Assembly: GCA_039707465.1 (NCBI GenBank)
Contig: CM077645.1
Coordinates: forward strand, 65,421,850-65,485,849
DNA from: Rhabdophis nuchalis
Taxonomy: Eukaryota; Chordata; Lepidosauria; Squamata; Natricidae
DNA length: 64,000 nt
Direction: 5' to 3'
Shown: positions 22,355 to 34,653 of the stretch, one piece after another
Layout: each line of letters starts with the position of its first letter
Position numbering within the stretch: position 1 is the stretch's first letter
Program-made: the position numbers and the translations under genes
Notes under the pieces: model-generated
Databases searched by the model: none
The model's input: only the letters and a program-made list of their open reading frames with translations
What the model was told of the DNA's origin: nothing

Positions 22355-25300
22355 TTAATAATAATAATAATAATAATTTATTAAATTTGTTGACCGCTCC
22401 CTCTCCCCGAAGGGACTCGGAGCGGTGCACAGGGCTAATAAAACAATAAATACATACATATAGTTAAAAACAAATTAAATATTTCCCTGCGCTAAAAATT
22501 CCAATTAAAAAACTAAAATCCCCATCTAAAATTCCTGTTAACCCCATCGAAGAGAGACTATCCTAGGCCGGCCGAGCAGAACAGATATGTTTTTAGTTTT
22601 AGACGGAAGGAGCGGAGGTCCGTGGTAGTTCTAATGTCGGGGGGAAGGTCGTTCCAGAGGGCTGGGCCCGCCACAGAGAGAGCCCTTCCCCTGGGCGTCG
22701 CCCGCTGACAAAGTCTAGTGGACGGCACCTGGAGAAGCCCCTCTCTGTGGGAGCGAATCGGCCGTGTGGATGCATGCGGCAGGATCCGATCCTGCAAATA
22801 GCTAGGTCCCGAGCCATGGAGCGCTTTAAAGATGATAACTAAAACCTTGAAGTGCACCCGGAAGACGACAGGCAGCCAGTGCAGCTCGCGCAAGAGCGGT
22901 GTTACGTGGGTACACCTTGCGGTTCCCATAATTGCTCACGCGGCTGCATTCTGGACTAGCTGAAGTCTCCGAGTGCACCTCAAGGGGAGCCCCATGTAGA
23001 GAGAGTTACAATAGTCCAGTCGGGATGTCACGAGAGCATGAGTGACTGTGCGAAGGGCGTTCCGATCCAATAGGGGGCGCAACTGGCGAACCAGGCGAAC
23101 CTGGTAAAACGCCCTCCTGGCCACGGCTGTCACTTGATCTTCCATGGACAGCCGGGCATCCAGGAGGACACCCAAGTTGCGCGCCCCATCCACTGGGGCA
23201 AGATGTTCGCCCCCAATGGCCAGCGATGGAGTCAGCTGGTTGAATTGGGCAGCCGGAAACCACAGCCACTCGGTCTTGGTCGGGTTGAGCTTGAATCCGT
23301 TTCTTCCCATCCAGATCCGTACGGCTTCCAGGCACTGGCACATCACCGCTACGGCATCGTTGGGGTGGTTTGGGGTAGATATATACAGCTGAGTATCATC
23401 AGCGTAGAGATGGTACTCTACCCCAAAACCACGGATGATCTCACCCAGCGGCTTCATATATGTGTTAAACAGGAGAGGCGAGAGGACCGACCCCTGAGGC
23501 ACCCCACATGTGAGGGGTCTCGAGGTCGACCTCTGCTCTCCTGTCAACACAAATTGCGATCGGCCAGAGAGGTAGGAGGAGAACCACCGTAAAATGGTGC
23601 CTCCCACCCCCAACCCCCCCAGCCGATGCAATAGGATACCATGGTCGATGGTATCAAAAGCCGCCGAGAGGTCTAATAGGACCAGGATGGAGGAACAACC
23701 CCCATCTCTGGCCCTCCAGAGATCATCGACCAACGCGACCAATGCCGTCTCGGTGCTATGCCCGGGCCGAAAGCCGGACTGGCGCAGGTCTAGATAGTCA
23801 ACTTCCTCCAGGTGACGGGGAAACTGTTGTGCCACCACACTCTCAACAACCTTCGCCAAAAAGGGAAGGTTGGAGACTGGACGATAGTTGGTTAATAAAG
23901 CTGGATCCAAAGAGGGCTTCTTAAGGAGGGGCCTCACCATAGCCTCTTTTAGGGAGGCAGGCAAGGAACCCTCACTTAAGGATGCGTTGACAACCTCTTG
24001 GAGCCAGCCTCGTGTCACCTCCCAGGATGCCAGTACAAGCCAGGAGGGACACAGATCCAATAAACATGTGGTGGCTCGCAGTCGCCCACGTAACCTGTCC
24101 ATATCCTCGGAAGTAACGGAGTCAAACTCGTCCCAAACAAGATCTATCTCATGGCATCCCACTGGACCATCAATGGGGGCTAACTCGTTCTGTATCTGAG
24201 CGATTTTCTCCTGCAGAAAAGTCACAAATTCCCCTGCTCTACCCTGTAGCGGGGCTCCCCGCACCCTCTGTTGAAGGAGGGAGCGGGTCACCCTAAACAG
24301 GGCGGCAGGGCGGTTGTCTGCGGATGCTATGAGAGTGGCACAATGATGACGTTTGGCCACTCTCAGCGCCACAATATAAGTCCGTAAATGGGCTCTTACC
24401 TGTGTCCGGTCAGATTCAAATCGGGTAGACCTCCATCTTCTCTCTAGGCATCTCTTGTGGCGTTTCATCCCCCTCAGCTCCTCGGTAAACCAAGGAGCCA
24501 GGGTGGCTCGCCGCCGCAAGAGAGGCCGCAAGGGCGCGACCCGATCCAAGGCTCCTGTGGTCGCAGTATTCCATGCGGCCACGAGGTCCTCCATCGGGGC
24601 GCGGGTCAGGGGTACAGGAAGTGGCCCAAGCGCCGCCTGGAACCCATCAGGGTCCATCAGGCGCCTGGGGCGGAACCAGATAGATGACTCAGGTTCCGCC
24701 TCCCCGCGGAGGGGAGTAGCGGTTGGAAAGTCAAGCCGGAGAAGTGAGTGATCTGACCATGACAAGGGTGTGATGACTATATCCCCTATACCCAGATCAC
24801 TCTTCCATTGGCCAGAGACAAAGATGAAATCCGGTGTATGTCCACCCTCGTGAGTGGGGCCTTGAATTAATTGGGTCAGGTCCATGGCCGTCATGGAAGC
24901 CATGAACTCCCGAGCTACCTCGGATGATTCGCCCACCGATGGCAAGTTAAAGTCCCCCATGACTAAAAGTCTGGGGGTCTCAACTGCCACCGTAGCGATC
25001 ACCTCCAGGAGCTCGGGCAGGGCTGCTGCTACATAGCGGGGAGCCAGGTATACAACCAGCAAGCCCAACTGCCTCCCTAGGCCCCACTTCACACAGAGGG
25101 ACTCACAACCGGTGGTCTGAGGCACAACGGTCTCTCTCGGCTCAAGACCTTCCTTTACAATAACCGCTACCCCACCACCCCTGCCTAGGGCCCGAGGCTG
25201 ATGAAAAGCGCGGTAACCTGGTGGGCACATTTCAACGAGGGGGAGTCCACCCTCGTGGCCCAACCAGGTCTCCGCTATTCCTGCCAGGTCCGGCTCCCCC

Positions 25301-25805
25301 TCTGACACAAGGTCATGGATGAGGGGGGCTTTGTTGACAACGGACCTGGCGTTACAAAACATCAGCCTCAGGCCCTGGCTCTGTATTCCCTGACCACCCA
25401 GCCTGCAGGGGTTGTGACACCTGACCGTATGCAACCAACGGCCACGTGTCCCCAACCAGGAGGATGGAACTTGCCTCCCCTCGGACCTGCCTCTCCCCAC
25501 GACCGTCGGGATGGAAATGCCCTCCCTAGGGACGACTCGCGTTTTCCCCCCCTCATGGATCCTTCCGCTGCCCCCCGTCGGCTGCTGGCCAGGCCCTCTC
25601 TTCCTAACTGTTTATACCCTCCCCCCTCCCTGGTACCCCCTAAAATAGACAGTAATCTAAAAGCTAAAAAACCCCTAAGGCCGCGCTTCGCCCACCTCTC
25701 CAGATTAATAAATCCTTCATCAAGGCGGGCCCTCGTTAGAGCGGAGGGCCAAACCTGCGAGAGCGGGGACTCTCGCAGTCGTAGCAAATCGGTTCTAGAG
25801 TACAA
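22355..25805 (-). mobile_element. CR1/L2-group non-LTR retrotransposon, near full length
   Basis: The element is about 3.45 kb on the minus strand. A GC-rich 5' region (25805-25500) contains a minus frame of 145 residues without recognised domains and is probably leader. ORF2 covers 25500-22558 (separate entry). The 3' UTR (22557-22380) carries CTGTGCACCGCTCCGAGTCC and ends in (ATT)n at 22359-22377. This is the longest and best preserved LINE of the window and likely a rather recent insertion. No clear target duplication was identified. Confidence 0.85.
22558..25500 (-). pseudogene. LINE ORF2 (endonuclease-reverse transcriptase) with one in-frame stop
   Basis: ORF2 of a CR1/L2-group LINE normally makes an apurinic-type endonuclease plus reverse transcriptase that nicks DNA and copies its own RNA there. 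From 25500 the minus frame runs 854 residues without a stop. The endonuclease has LMFCNARSVVNK, GIAETWL, VVYLAPRY, LVMGDFNLPSV and WSDHSLLRLDF (the catalytic SDH). The reverse transcriptase has [67 protein letters not shown] and [13 protein letters not shown] (catalytic YADD). A TGA at 22936-22938 interrupts it, after which the same frame continues 125 residues ([42 protein letters not shown]) to the natural stop at 22558. No frameshift is seen. The true start could be at 25500 or upstream. Confidence 0.9.
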
Positions 25806-26074
25806 AATGATTATAAAATATAAACATATAAAAATGGGTCATGGATAAAAACGAGCATCGTTGGGACAATACAATTCATAAGATGACATAAATAGATGGA
25901 ATTAAAAGAATTAAAGTACATAGTAGGTGACACCTAGGAGAGTGAATATAAAGTGCACCAGTGCATCGATGAGGGATAAGTTCAGAGTTAGGTGATTTCT
26001 CCGTGATTTCTCCGTTGGGAGACAGCAGAGGGTGTGCAGCAGAGTATGCAGCTAGAGGAATGTTGCTAATGTAC
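25806..26074. other. Intergenic, nothing classified
   Basis: Short AT-rich stretch between the LINE and an LTR-like segment; a duplicated TGATTTCTCCGT pair lies at about 25995-26015. Confidence 0.35.
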
Positions 26075-26427
26075 ACACAATTAGTATACCAGACACTGTT
26101 TAGTAAAATAAAATAGCTTTTACTGAGGTTGTGAAAACTACTAAAATAAACTACTGCTCAACAAGCAGTGATGTTAAACAATTCAAAAACAAACTCTCAA
26201 CAAATATAAAATATTGCTTACAGCCAGCAAACACAATCTTCCGTCTTCTTCTTCAGTAATTCATGATACAATTCAGTTATCAAACAGCAAGTCCAGCAGA
26301 GAGACATATATGCGCTCTCCTGGCTTCCTCTTACAGTTAGAGATAATTGCACTCTTAACATTCCACCAGCCTTAAAGTTACAATGACTATATATTGTCTA
26401 CCCAACTATAGGAGTCTACTCCTAACA
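26075..26427 (-). repeat. Possible LTR
   Basis: On the minus strand it begins TGTTAGGAGTAGACTCCTAT and continues as about 350 bp of non-coding sequence with CAATATATAG and an A/T-rich 3' part. TG at the start and this composition are LTR-like, but neither the far end nor a target duplication could be fixed. Confidence 0.35.
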
Positions 26428-28029
26428 GCCTGTTTGCTTGGTCTGTTGTTGTGTGTGTTTGTTCTAAAATGGAGGTACTAATACGCGAACCCATTCAGAC
26501 ATAATTCACGTTGTCATCCTTGTGTGCTGTCCCAAACCCTTTTCATCTGCATGACACATCTGTTTCTGCTGGCCTTCACTGTAACTTTAACCAGATGTAA
26601 AGGAAAATAGCTGTGGATTTTAAATATTCAAACTGTAATTTGATCTAATTGTCAAGAGAAAATTATGTATTGTTATTTATAGGGCAGATGCTACACAATT
26701 AATCTTGATCATGACCCATCTGCAAGTGTAAAATATAATATATGGCATCACTGCCTAATTAATACATCTGCTCAAGCCCATGAACACTAATGGCTTACTC
26801 TATAATCCCTGATCTTTGAACAAGTTGATTTACCAGAGAGACTTAATTGCCTCCTGATGCTGCCACTGAAATGTAATATGTTTTCCCCAAAATAAGAGTT
26901 ATTTAGGGAATCTAAAATTGTAGAAATTTGGAGACAGCAACAAATTACAGTATTTTTCCTAAAGTAGTAATACTTTTATCTTAGATTTGTTGTTAACCAT
27001 AGGAAACTTTTACTTCATTTTGCTCCTATGTGGAACTTCAATCATCTTGCCAAGTACCAGAAAAAGATGCCCTCCAACTCCCTTCCATTAGCCAGTGACT
27101 GTACTAGGTTTTGCCACAGATTTAAGTCCCATACTGGCAGGAAAACAAGTATGGGAATTGTCATAAGTAATTACATGCTGTCACATACTACAGTGCAGTG
27201 GAAGTAACATTGGATTTTTCTCCCCAAAGCCTTCTATACCTTTTTTGTTGTAGTTCTTGCTGAAAACATGTGTTCATTGACCACTTCTGGCATATCACAT
27301 TTTTATGCATTGCAAATATCTGTCATTCTCCCTATGTAGCCACTAGGGTTAATGAAATGAAGGCATTTGGCATTTTTCCAGACGATCATAATTTAGAAAT
27401 GATGTCATTCTTAAAATTACAAGAATAACGAATGTAACCAAAGAGGTTTTCAAGGAAATGGAATGGTAGGAATGGTAATTTAGAAATTTTTTGGCACTGT
27501 TGGGTTCAATGCAAAAAACAAAAACAAAAAACCACACACACACATACACACAAAATTTTTATTAAAGAAGCTTGTCCGCAGAGTAAAAACAATACAAATT
27601 TTGACTTAAAGATAAGAGAAATTGGGAAAAGTATGTTAAGTCATAAATTCTTTATACTGATTAGGCAATCAATCTTGTTGCCTGCCAGCAGTCTATGAGT
27701 GTATATATATATATCTATATCTAATAAATAACAGGCAGTTCTGCTCCAGATTTTAGTAGCTCTTACTCATCTTTATGAAGACTGTAGTGCCAGATCTTGC
27801 AGCAATTAATCTTTCTTTTTTTCAGTTGAGAAAGGAAAAGCTCAGAGCCCATTATTTATGGTCTGGTGTCTGATCCTGGAGCTCTCCTGCAAAGATTTAT
27901 TGCTTTATATGCCAAAATCAGTGTTACTAAATAAATGCTAAAGTGCAATATACCTTGAAGAAATAGGAAACAGCATTACCTTCTTACACTAATGTCATAA
28001 ACACCTGTACCTTAGAACTAGCAAGTCAA
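26428..28029. other. Intergenic, nothing classified
   Basis: AT-rich. It contains a short CA-rich stretch (27532-27551) and a TA run (27700-27722). No exon or named repeat. Confidence 0.45.
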
Positions 28030-28850
28030 AAGGATTTCAGATATTTCCCCCCCTTTGCCGCCCTCCCCTGTGTAGAAAGTCAGCACCCTCCCTCCTTCCT
28101 AGAGATTGAAATATTTTGGGGAATAGTAAAAAGTCAGGATAGAATATTTCCCCTAAAGGAGAAATGGGAAAAATCTTAAGGGAGGCAGAAACCAGCCCCA
28201 GTCTCCTTGCCCCAACCAGAAACTGAGGAGGCCAGCTTTTAGAAATGCAGATTTGGTAATCCATTCAGAAAGACTGAACAGATACTCCAGATAAGCAATA
28301 CGAGTAGGCAAAGGAAAGGTTGACAAGATTATTTTAGACAAACACCTAGGATTTGCATTTCCCTTCTGCCTCTGGAGCCAGTCATGACTCCACAGGAATC
28401 TGACAACAGCCATTAGAACTGGGTAGTCAACCTTTTTATACCCACTTTTGTATCTCTGTTAGTAGTAAAATTTCGTAACTGCCCACTGGTTCCACAGTAA
28501 TGGTGATTTATAAAGTAGGGAAGTCAATTAAATTAAAAAAAGGAAAGTGCTTCAGTATTGGACAAAACCCCTACCACCCACCATGAAAGCTGGAATGCCC
28601 ACCAGTGGCCGGTAGGGACCAGGTTGACTACCACTGCATTAGAATATTAAAGGACATGTTCTTGCACAGGAACAGGAATCTCAAATACAAAGGCCAAAAA
28701 AAGTATTTTGTCAGCTGTCCCAGAACTGCATGCTGTGTGCGTGTTGGTTCTGTTCACTGATAAACAGAATCTTTCTTTCCAATCAGCCTCCATTTTATTC
28801 CCGGCTTGGACCTGGAGCTGGGTATTTCTTCCAACACCTGCCACTGCTTA
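28030..28850 (-). repeat. LTR-like interspersed repeat, copy 3
   Basis: On the minus strand it starts at about 28845 with TGTTGGAAGAAATACCCAGC. It has GGAATAAAATGGAGGCTGAT (an AATAAA), TGCAGTTCTGGGACAGCTGA, then the AGGATTTGCATTTC inverse, the GGCAGAAACCAGCCCC block and the GAAATATTTTGGGGAATA block at its end. This is the fullest copy and matches 34654-35262 inverted. No coding capacity. Confidence 0.55.
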
Positions 28851-30480
28851 GGTGATTTAAGAGAAAAATTGCTAAATTAAAATAATCTGCCCATAGCATT
28901 CCATTTGGAATTCTATGCTTTCTCTGCCATTGCTACTCACACCCTCAAAATTATTTTTAATTGAGTGATTTGATGAGGACTTTGTCCTTCCTGCATTTAG
29001 TTCTATACATTAGCCTTAACTGCAGCTGCTCAAGCAGTGACTTGCATTGCCAAAGTATCATTCTATTTCTGGTAAGAGTAGTAGAGTTGCTTAGCTGATG
29101 TGTTGAATTTGTTCCCCCTAAGGAAATATGCTTCAATAAACATGCATTTGTTTCTCCTCTTGGCTATTGAAATACTCCTATGGCTAGAGAAGGGGGCTTT
29201 ATTCTATTGTATTGCAACATGGCTGAAACTTTCACCCCACTTCTATAAACTACAATATGTATTGTTCTTGTGTGCTGGAGTGTACTAGAGGCATATTTTA
29301 GTTAATGTTTTAACAATTCAATATTTACAGAAGGAGGTTCTTTGTAGCTTTCTATTGTGTATTAATATGCAAGTTTCAGTAAGGACACAGGTTATAACAG
29401 GCTCTTGGCGAAGGGCATTACTAAACAAAGTGACCCAGCCTCTAAGGTTACTTGCAGTTTTGAATTTCTTTTAAAAGGAAGAGGATGCCAGTTGAGATGG
29501 CTCTGCATATTTGTAGCATATGTTTTGGAGGACAAAGGACATGAGCAGGCATTATAATAGCTATACTAGGGCAATCTTACTGTATTTGGCTGCAGAAACT
29601 TTCTTGTTATAGTAGCAAGTAGATACTAAAACTATCCACTCTTTGTTGCCATAGAATAGTTGTCTGTATTAATTATTATTTATTTACATTTATTACCAGC
29701 TCACACTGGGTGGCATAGAAAAATACATAGAAAAGGCTAAAACATTAAATCAGACAACCAAGACTAAAACGATCTAATAAACAACAAAAGCAGAATAGGG
29801 TCTTAGTCAAATAATAATAGTCATCCCAATGCCTGGAACCAAATAGGTCAGCTGCCCAATACAGTATAATGGTTTACAGGGAAGTTGGCCATATTTGGTA
29901 ACACTTTCACATTGTTTCCATAATGGTACTGTGATTACCACCGACTGTAATGGTATTACTACCCTGCATTTCTTAATGAAAGTCTAAGCTTTGGCTGGCA
30001 TTTTATCACTTGTCTTATAAATCTATCTTCAGCTACTATTGTTTGTATTATCAAACAAATAGCAGAGGTTTTACTGTCTCAATATAGAGGAAAATGGACC
30101 TCACATTCAAAACCTTTAAATAAATAAATAAATAAAAATAAATAAAATTTATGTTATTTATTTTGTCAACAGAGAATCCAATGTTGGAGCACAAAGTTTG
30201 CATATATTTATTTCCAGGCTCCTGCAATAACGTATTGGCAAATATTCATAAAATGTACCAGATGCCTACAAAGACACTGACCTGCATATGATCATTGAAG
30301 TGACTGCTAACATTGCCTGAAGCTTGATAAGCCTTTGGGAACACCTGTAATTCCGTCCCTGAATCTTGATTCATTTGAACACCAATCTCTTTTTTCACAG
30401 TATTCTTCTATGAGAAATTAATTAGAGAATGCTATTAGCCTTTTCAAACTAATCAGATATTATTATTATGCATTTCAAAT
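28851..30480. other. Intergenic, nothing firmly classified
   Basis: About 29670-29840 looks like a decayed minus-strand LINE tail (ACATTTATTACCAGCTCACA). A (AAAT)n stretch is at 30116-30148. No exon recognised. Confidence 0.4.
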
Positions 30481-30693
30481 TACAGTAAAATCTCTGGTCA
30501 CGACCATAATTTATTCCATAAATTGTTCCATAACTACGATTTGGTCGTGACCCAAACCTAATTTTGGAAATTTGGTGCTTACAAAAAATGGCACGGAACG
30601 GGAAATTGGCTGCAAAAAAAATATCTGAATTTTCTTGGTCGGAACCCAATTTGGTCATGGTCAGAAGAATTTGTGACCAGAGGTTCTACTGTA
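30481..30693. mobile_element. Tc1/mariner-type (Tigger-like) MITE with TA duplication
   Basis: The element is 30483-30691 (209 bp). The ends CAGTAAAATCTCTGGTCACG and its near-inverse ...GTGACCAGAGGTTCTACTG are flanked by TA at 30481-30482 and 30692-30693. It has no transposase. Confidence 0.8.
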
Positions 30694-30694
30694 T

Positions 30695-31160
30695 AAGATC
30701 TTCTTCCTATTGTGTTCCTGCAATTGCAGGGTTCGCTTTTTGGATCATGGAACGCCACTTTGCACGGTCAGCTACGTTTCCAGGATGCAAGCCCATGGCT
30801 TGCATATCTTTGTAAATGATGTTTTGCCACCTCTGTTTTTGACACCCACGAGGTTGCTGGCCATTGACTTTTAGTTGGTAGGTAGTCTTGGCAACAGTGG
30901 AAGGTGCTGCTTTCTGGACATATCCATACCACCGGAGCCGGCCTTCTCTCATCTTCTCTATAATTGGTGCCACACCAAAATGCTGTTAAATGGTGTCATT
31001 TGTGATGTGGTCAAGAAGGGAGATGCCCAATATCCAACAGGGCATTTGCATTTCCATGGCATGGAGATAACTTTCAGTCCCTGTTGTTGCTGTCCAGCAT
31101 TCAGTGCCATACAGTGCAACAGGCAGGTGGTTGTCTTTCTAAATCTTGTATTTAATTTCA
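30695..31160 (-). mobile_element. RTE-like LINE ORF C-terminal fragment
   Basis: The minus frame 30973-30707 reads IEKMREGRLRWYGYVQKA, RGCQKQRWQN, DMQAMGLHPGNVADRAKW and MIQKANP. This is the LRWYGHV / RAKWR.MI.KADP tail found at the end of Bov-B/RTE-related reverse transcriptase proteins. Upstream sequence to about 31160 (HCMALNAGQQQQGLKV in a different frame) continues it with frameshifts. The family name is inferred from the motif. Confidence 0.65.
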
Positions 31161-31794
31161 AATTATAAGATCCTTCTCTTTAAATATTCAGGTTTAACTT
31201 CCCAGCACTTGAAATATTAAATCTGACTGCATAAACAAAATAGAAACATTTTTACATTGAATCGCAACTCATGTTGGTAGGATAGTATTTTTAGCAAAAG
31301 TGGGAAAACATAGAATAGCTGTCATGATCATGTCTATTTTTGGAGACAAATTCAGGTTTGCATGATTAGGCAATTTAATCATATCCTAAGCAGGTAATAG
31401 ACATTGTTCATGGGTTGGTACTGTTAGTTAATGAAGAGAAGGATTAGGAGGCATCGTAGGATGGGAACTACTGATGATATAAGGAACTTTAAATTTGTGC
31501 CTGAAGATTGTGGAATTTCTTAACTCACTGTATTGAAAACAACAGATGATGTTGAAACCTCACAGCTAAATATAAGTGTCAGCTGCAAAAAGCCAGGTCC
31601 ACACATGAAGATCCAACTGAATTGATTTATTGCTAAGTCTTATCCACAGGAATATTCTCAACTAACAGCCTCTGCTTCAACTAACAGTCTCTACTTTAAG
31701 AGAAGGGTCAATGGAATTCAAAGGAGTGGGGGTTAGACAGTCTACTTGTGGCTAAGTAGAGACTCTAGGATGATCTTTTAACTCTGCTCTCAGA
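31161..31794. other. Intergenic, nothing recognised
   Basis: AT-rich sequence with no exon or named repeat. Confidence 0.45.
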
Positions 31795-34653
31795 TTTTTT
31801 TTTTTAAATTAAATTTATATCCCGCCCTTCTCCACGAAGGACCCAGGGCAGCGCACAGGAATTATTAAAAACATATAAATAGCAAAAATACAAAATTTAA
31901 AAACATATTAAATTACAAATCCTATGCTAAAATCCAAATTAAAACCCCAATTTAAAACTATCTAAAATAGCCCCAACGGGAGGTTACGCTAGGCCGGCTT
32001 GTTGAAAGAGATGTGTCTTTAGACACTGGCGGAAGAGGCGGAGGTCCGAGATGGTGCGAAGTTCAGGGGGTAGGTCGTTCCAAAGGGCAGGGCCCGCCAC
32101 AGAGAAGGCTCTTCCCCTAGGCATCGCCAGTCGGCATTGCCCGGCTGACGGTACCCTGAGAAGGCCCTCTCTGTGGGAGCGGATTGGCCGAAGGGATGTA
32201 TGGGGCAGGAGATGGTCTCCCATATTCATTGTAATTTTTACAACGACAATAAAGATTATTATTATTATTATTATATAACTAGGCCCCGAGCCATGGAGCG
32301 CTTTAAAGATGGTCGTCAAAACCTTGAAGCGCACCTGACAGACCACAGGAAGCCAGTGCAGCTCGCGCAGGATCGGTGTTACATGGGAGCATCTAGAGGC
32401 TCCCGTAATCACCCACGCGGCTGCATTCTGGACTAACTGTAGCTTTCGAGTGCACCTCAAGGGAAGTCCCATGTAGAGAGCATTACAGTAGTCGAGTCGG
32501 GAAGTCACGAGTGCCCGAGTGACTGTGCGGAGGGCAGCCCGGTCCAGTAAGGGGCGCAATTGGCGCATCAGGCGTACCTGATGAAACGCCCCCCTGGCCA
32601 CGGCCGCCACATGATCCTCCATGGACAACCGGGAATCCAGGAGGACACCCAAATTGCGCGCCCTCTCCATGGGGGCCAGTGTTTCGCCCCCAATGGCCAG
32701 AGTTGGAATAATCTGGCTGAACCGGGGTGCCGGAAACCACAGCCACTCGGTCTTGGACGGGTTGAGCTTGAGTTTGTTATTACCCATCCAGATCCGTACG
32801 GCCTCCAAACACCGGGACAACACCTCGGCAGCATCGTTGGGGTGGTCTGGGGTGGATATGTACAACTGAATATCATCAGCGTACAGATGATATCCCACCC
32901 CAAAACCACGGATGATCTCACCCAGCGGCTTCATATATGTGTTGAACAGGAGGAACGAGAGGACCGACCCCTGAGGAACCCCGCATAAAAGGGGTCTCGA
33001 GGTCGACCTCTGCCGTCCTGTCAACACATATTGCGACCGACCAGAGAGGTAGGACGAGAACCACCATAAAACGGTGCCTCCCAGCCCCAACCCCCCCAGT
33101 TGGTGCAATAAGATACCATGGTCGATGGTATCAAAAGCCGCTGAGAGGTCTAAAAGGACTAGGATAGAGGAACAACCTCTATCCCGTGCCCTCCAGAGAT
33201 CATCAACCAACGCGACCAATGCCCTCTCGGTGCTGTGACCGGGTCGGAAGCCGGACTGGCGTGGGTCTAGATAATCAATTTCCTCCAGATGTCGTGGAAA
33301 CTGTTGGACCACCACACTCTCTACAACCTTCGCTAAAAAGTGAAGGTTGGAGACCGGACGGTAATTCTCCAATAATGCTGGGTCCAGGGAAGGCTTCTTG
33401 AGGAGGGGATTCACTACCGCCTCTTTCAAAATGGCAGGCAAGGACCCCTCGCTCAGAGAAGCGTTCACAATATCCTAGAGCCAGCCTCCCAGGATGCCAG
33501 TACAAGCCAGGAGGGACACGGGTCCAATAAACATGTGGTAACCTTAAGTCTCTTTGACAACCTGTCCATATCCTCGGTAGTAACAAAGTCAAACTCCTCC
33601 CAGAATGGTGCCTCAAGACCAGCCTCGGACAATCCCACTGGACCACTTTCGATGGAGTTATTTTGTCCTGCAGATAAATCCCAAATTCCTCTGCTCGTCC
33701 CTGCAGAGGGGCTTCCCGCGGCCTCTGGTGAAGGAGGGAGCGGGTCACCCCAAACAGGGCGGCAGGGCGGTTATCTGCGGATGCAATAAGGGTGGCGCAG
33801 TACTCACGTTTGGCCACCCTTATCGCCACTAAGTAAGTCCTAATATGGGTTCTCACTAGTGTTTGGTCAGCTTCGAAGCGAGAGGATCTCCATCTGCTCT
33901 CTAGGCGTATCTTGTGGTGTTTTATCTCTCTTAGGTCCTCGGTAAACCAAGGAGCCTGGGTGATTCGTCGCCGCAGGAGAGGCCGCAAGGGCGCGACTCG
34001 GTCCAAGGCCCCCGTGGCCGCACTTAACCATGCGGCCACTAGGTCCTCAGTCGAGTCGCGGGGCAGGGTCACAGGAATTGGCCCAAGCTCCCTCTGTAAC
34101 CTTTCCGGGTCCATCAGGAGCCTGGGGCGGAACCATCTAGGAATATCCGGTTCCGCCTCCCTGCGGTGAGGTGAGGCGATTGGAAAGTCTAGCCGGAGGA
34201 GAGTGTGATCTGTCCATGACAAGGGTGTGATGGCTAAATCCCCTATTCCCAAATCACTACTCCACTGTCCCGAGACGAAGATTAGATCCAGGGTGTGTCC
34301 TCCCTCGTGAGTAGGGCCTAAAACTACCTGGGTCAGGTCCATGGCCATCATGGAGGCCATGAACTCCCGAGCTGCTCCAGAGGCCTCGCCTACTGATGGC
34401 AAGTTAAAGTCCCCCATGACCACTAGTCTGGAGGTCTCAACCGCCGCCTCGGCTATCACCTCTAGGAGCTTGGGCACGGCTGTTGTTGCATAGCGAGGAG
34501 CCAGGTACACAATTAACATGCCCAACTGCCTCCCTAGGCCCCACCTCACGCAGAGAGACTCACACCCAGTTGTCTGAGGGATCGTGGTCTCCCTCGGCTC
34601 AAGACCTTCCTTAACCATAATCACCCCCCCCCTCCCTATTCTCCCACTCCTTC
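31795..34653 (-). mobile_element. CR1/L2-group LINE, second long copy, degraded
   Basis: The ORF2 is split: the endonuclease half lies in minus frame 34650-33275 (VMGDFNLPSVGEASG, WTDHTLLRLDF) and the reverse transcriptase half in 33468-31984 ([64 protein letters not shown], then the C terminus). A frameshift and small deletions near 33470-33690 separate the halves. A 12-base deletion relative to the 22-25 kb copy is visible at 33488. At 32220-32275 a foreign 55-bp piece replaces a few bases of the C-terminal coding sequence. The 3' UTR ends in an A-rich tail at 31797. The 5' end stops at the start of the LTR-like repeat. Confidence 0.88.

Noticed and set aside
23006..25848. Plus-strand and second-frame minus ORFs of 60-177 residues across the LINE
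   Set aside because: They are shadows of the GC-rich LINE ORF2 in other frames; the codon pattern and domains belong to the 25500-22558 frame.
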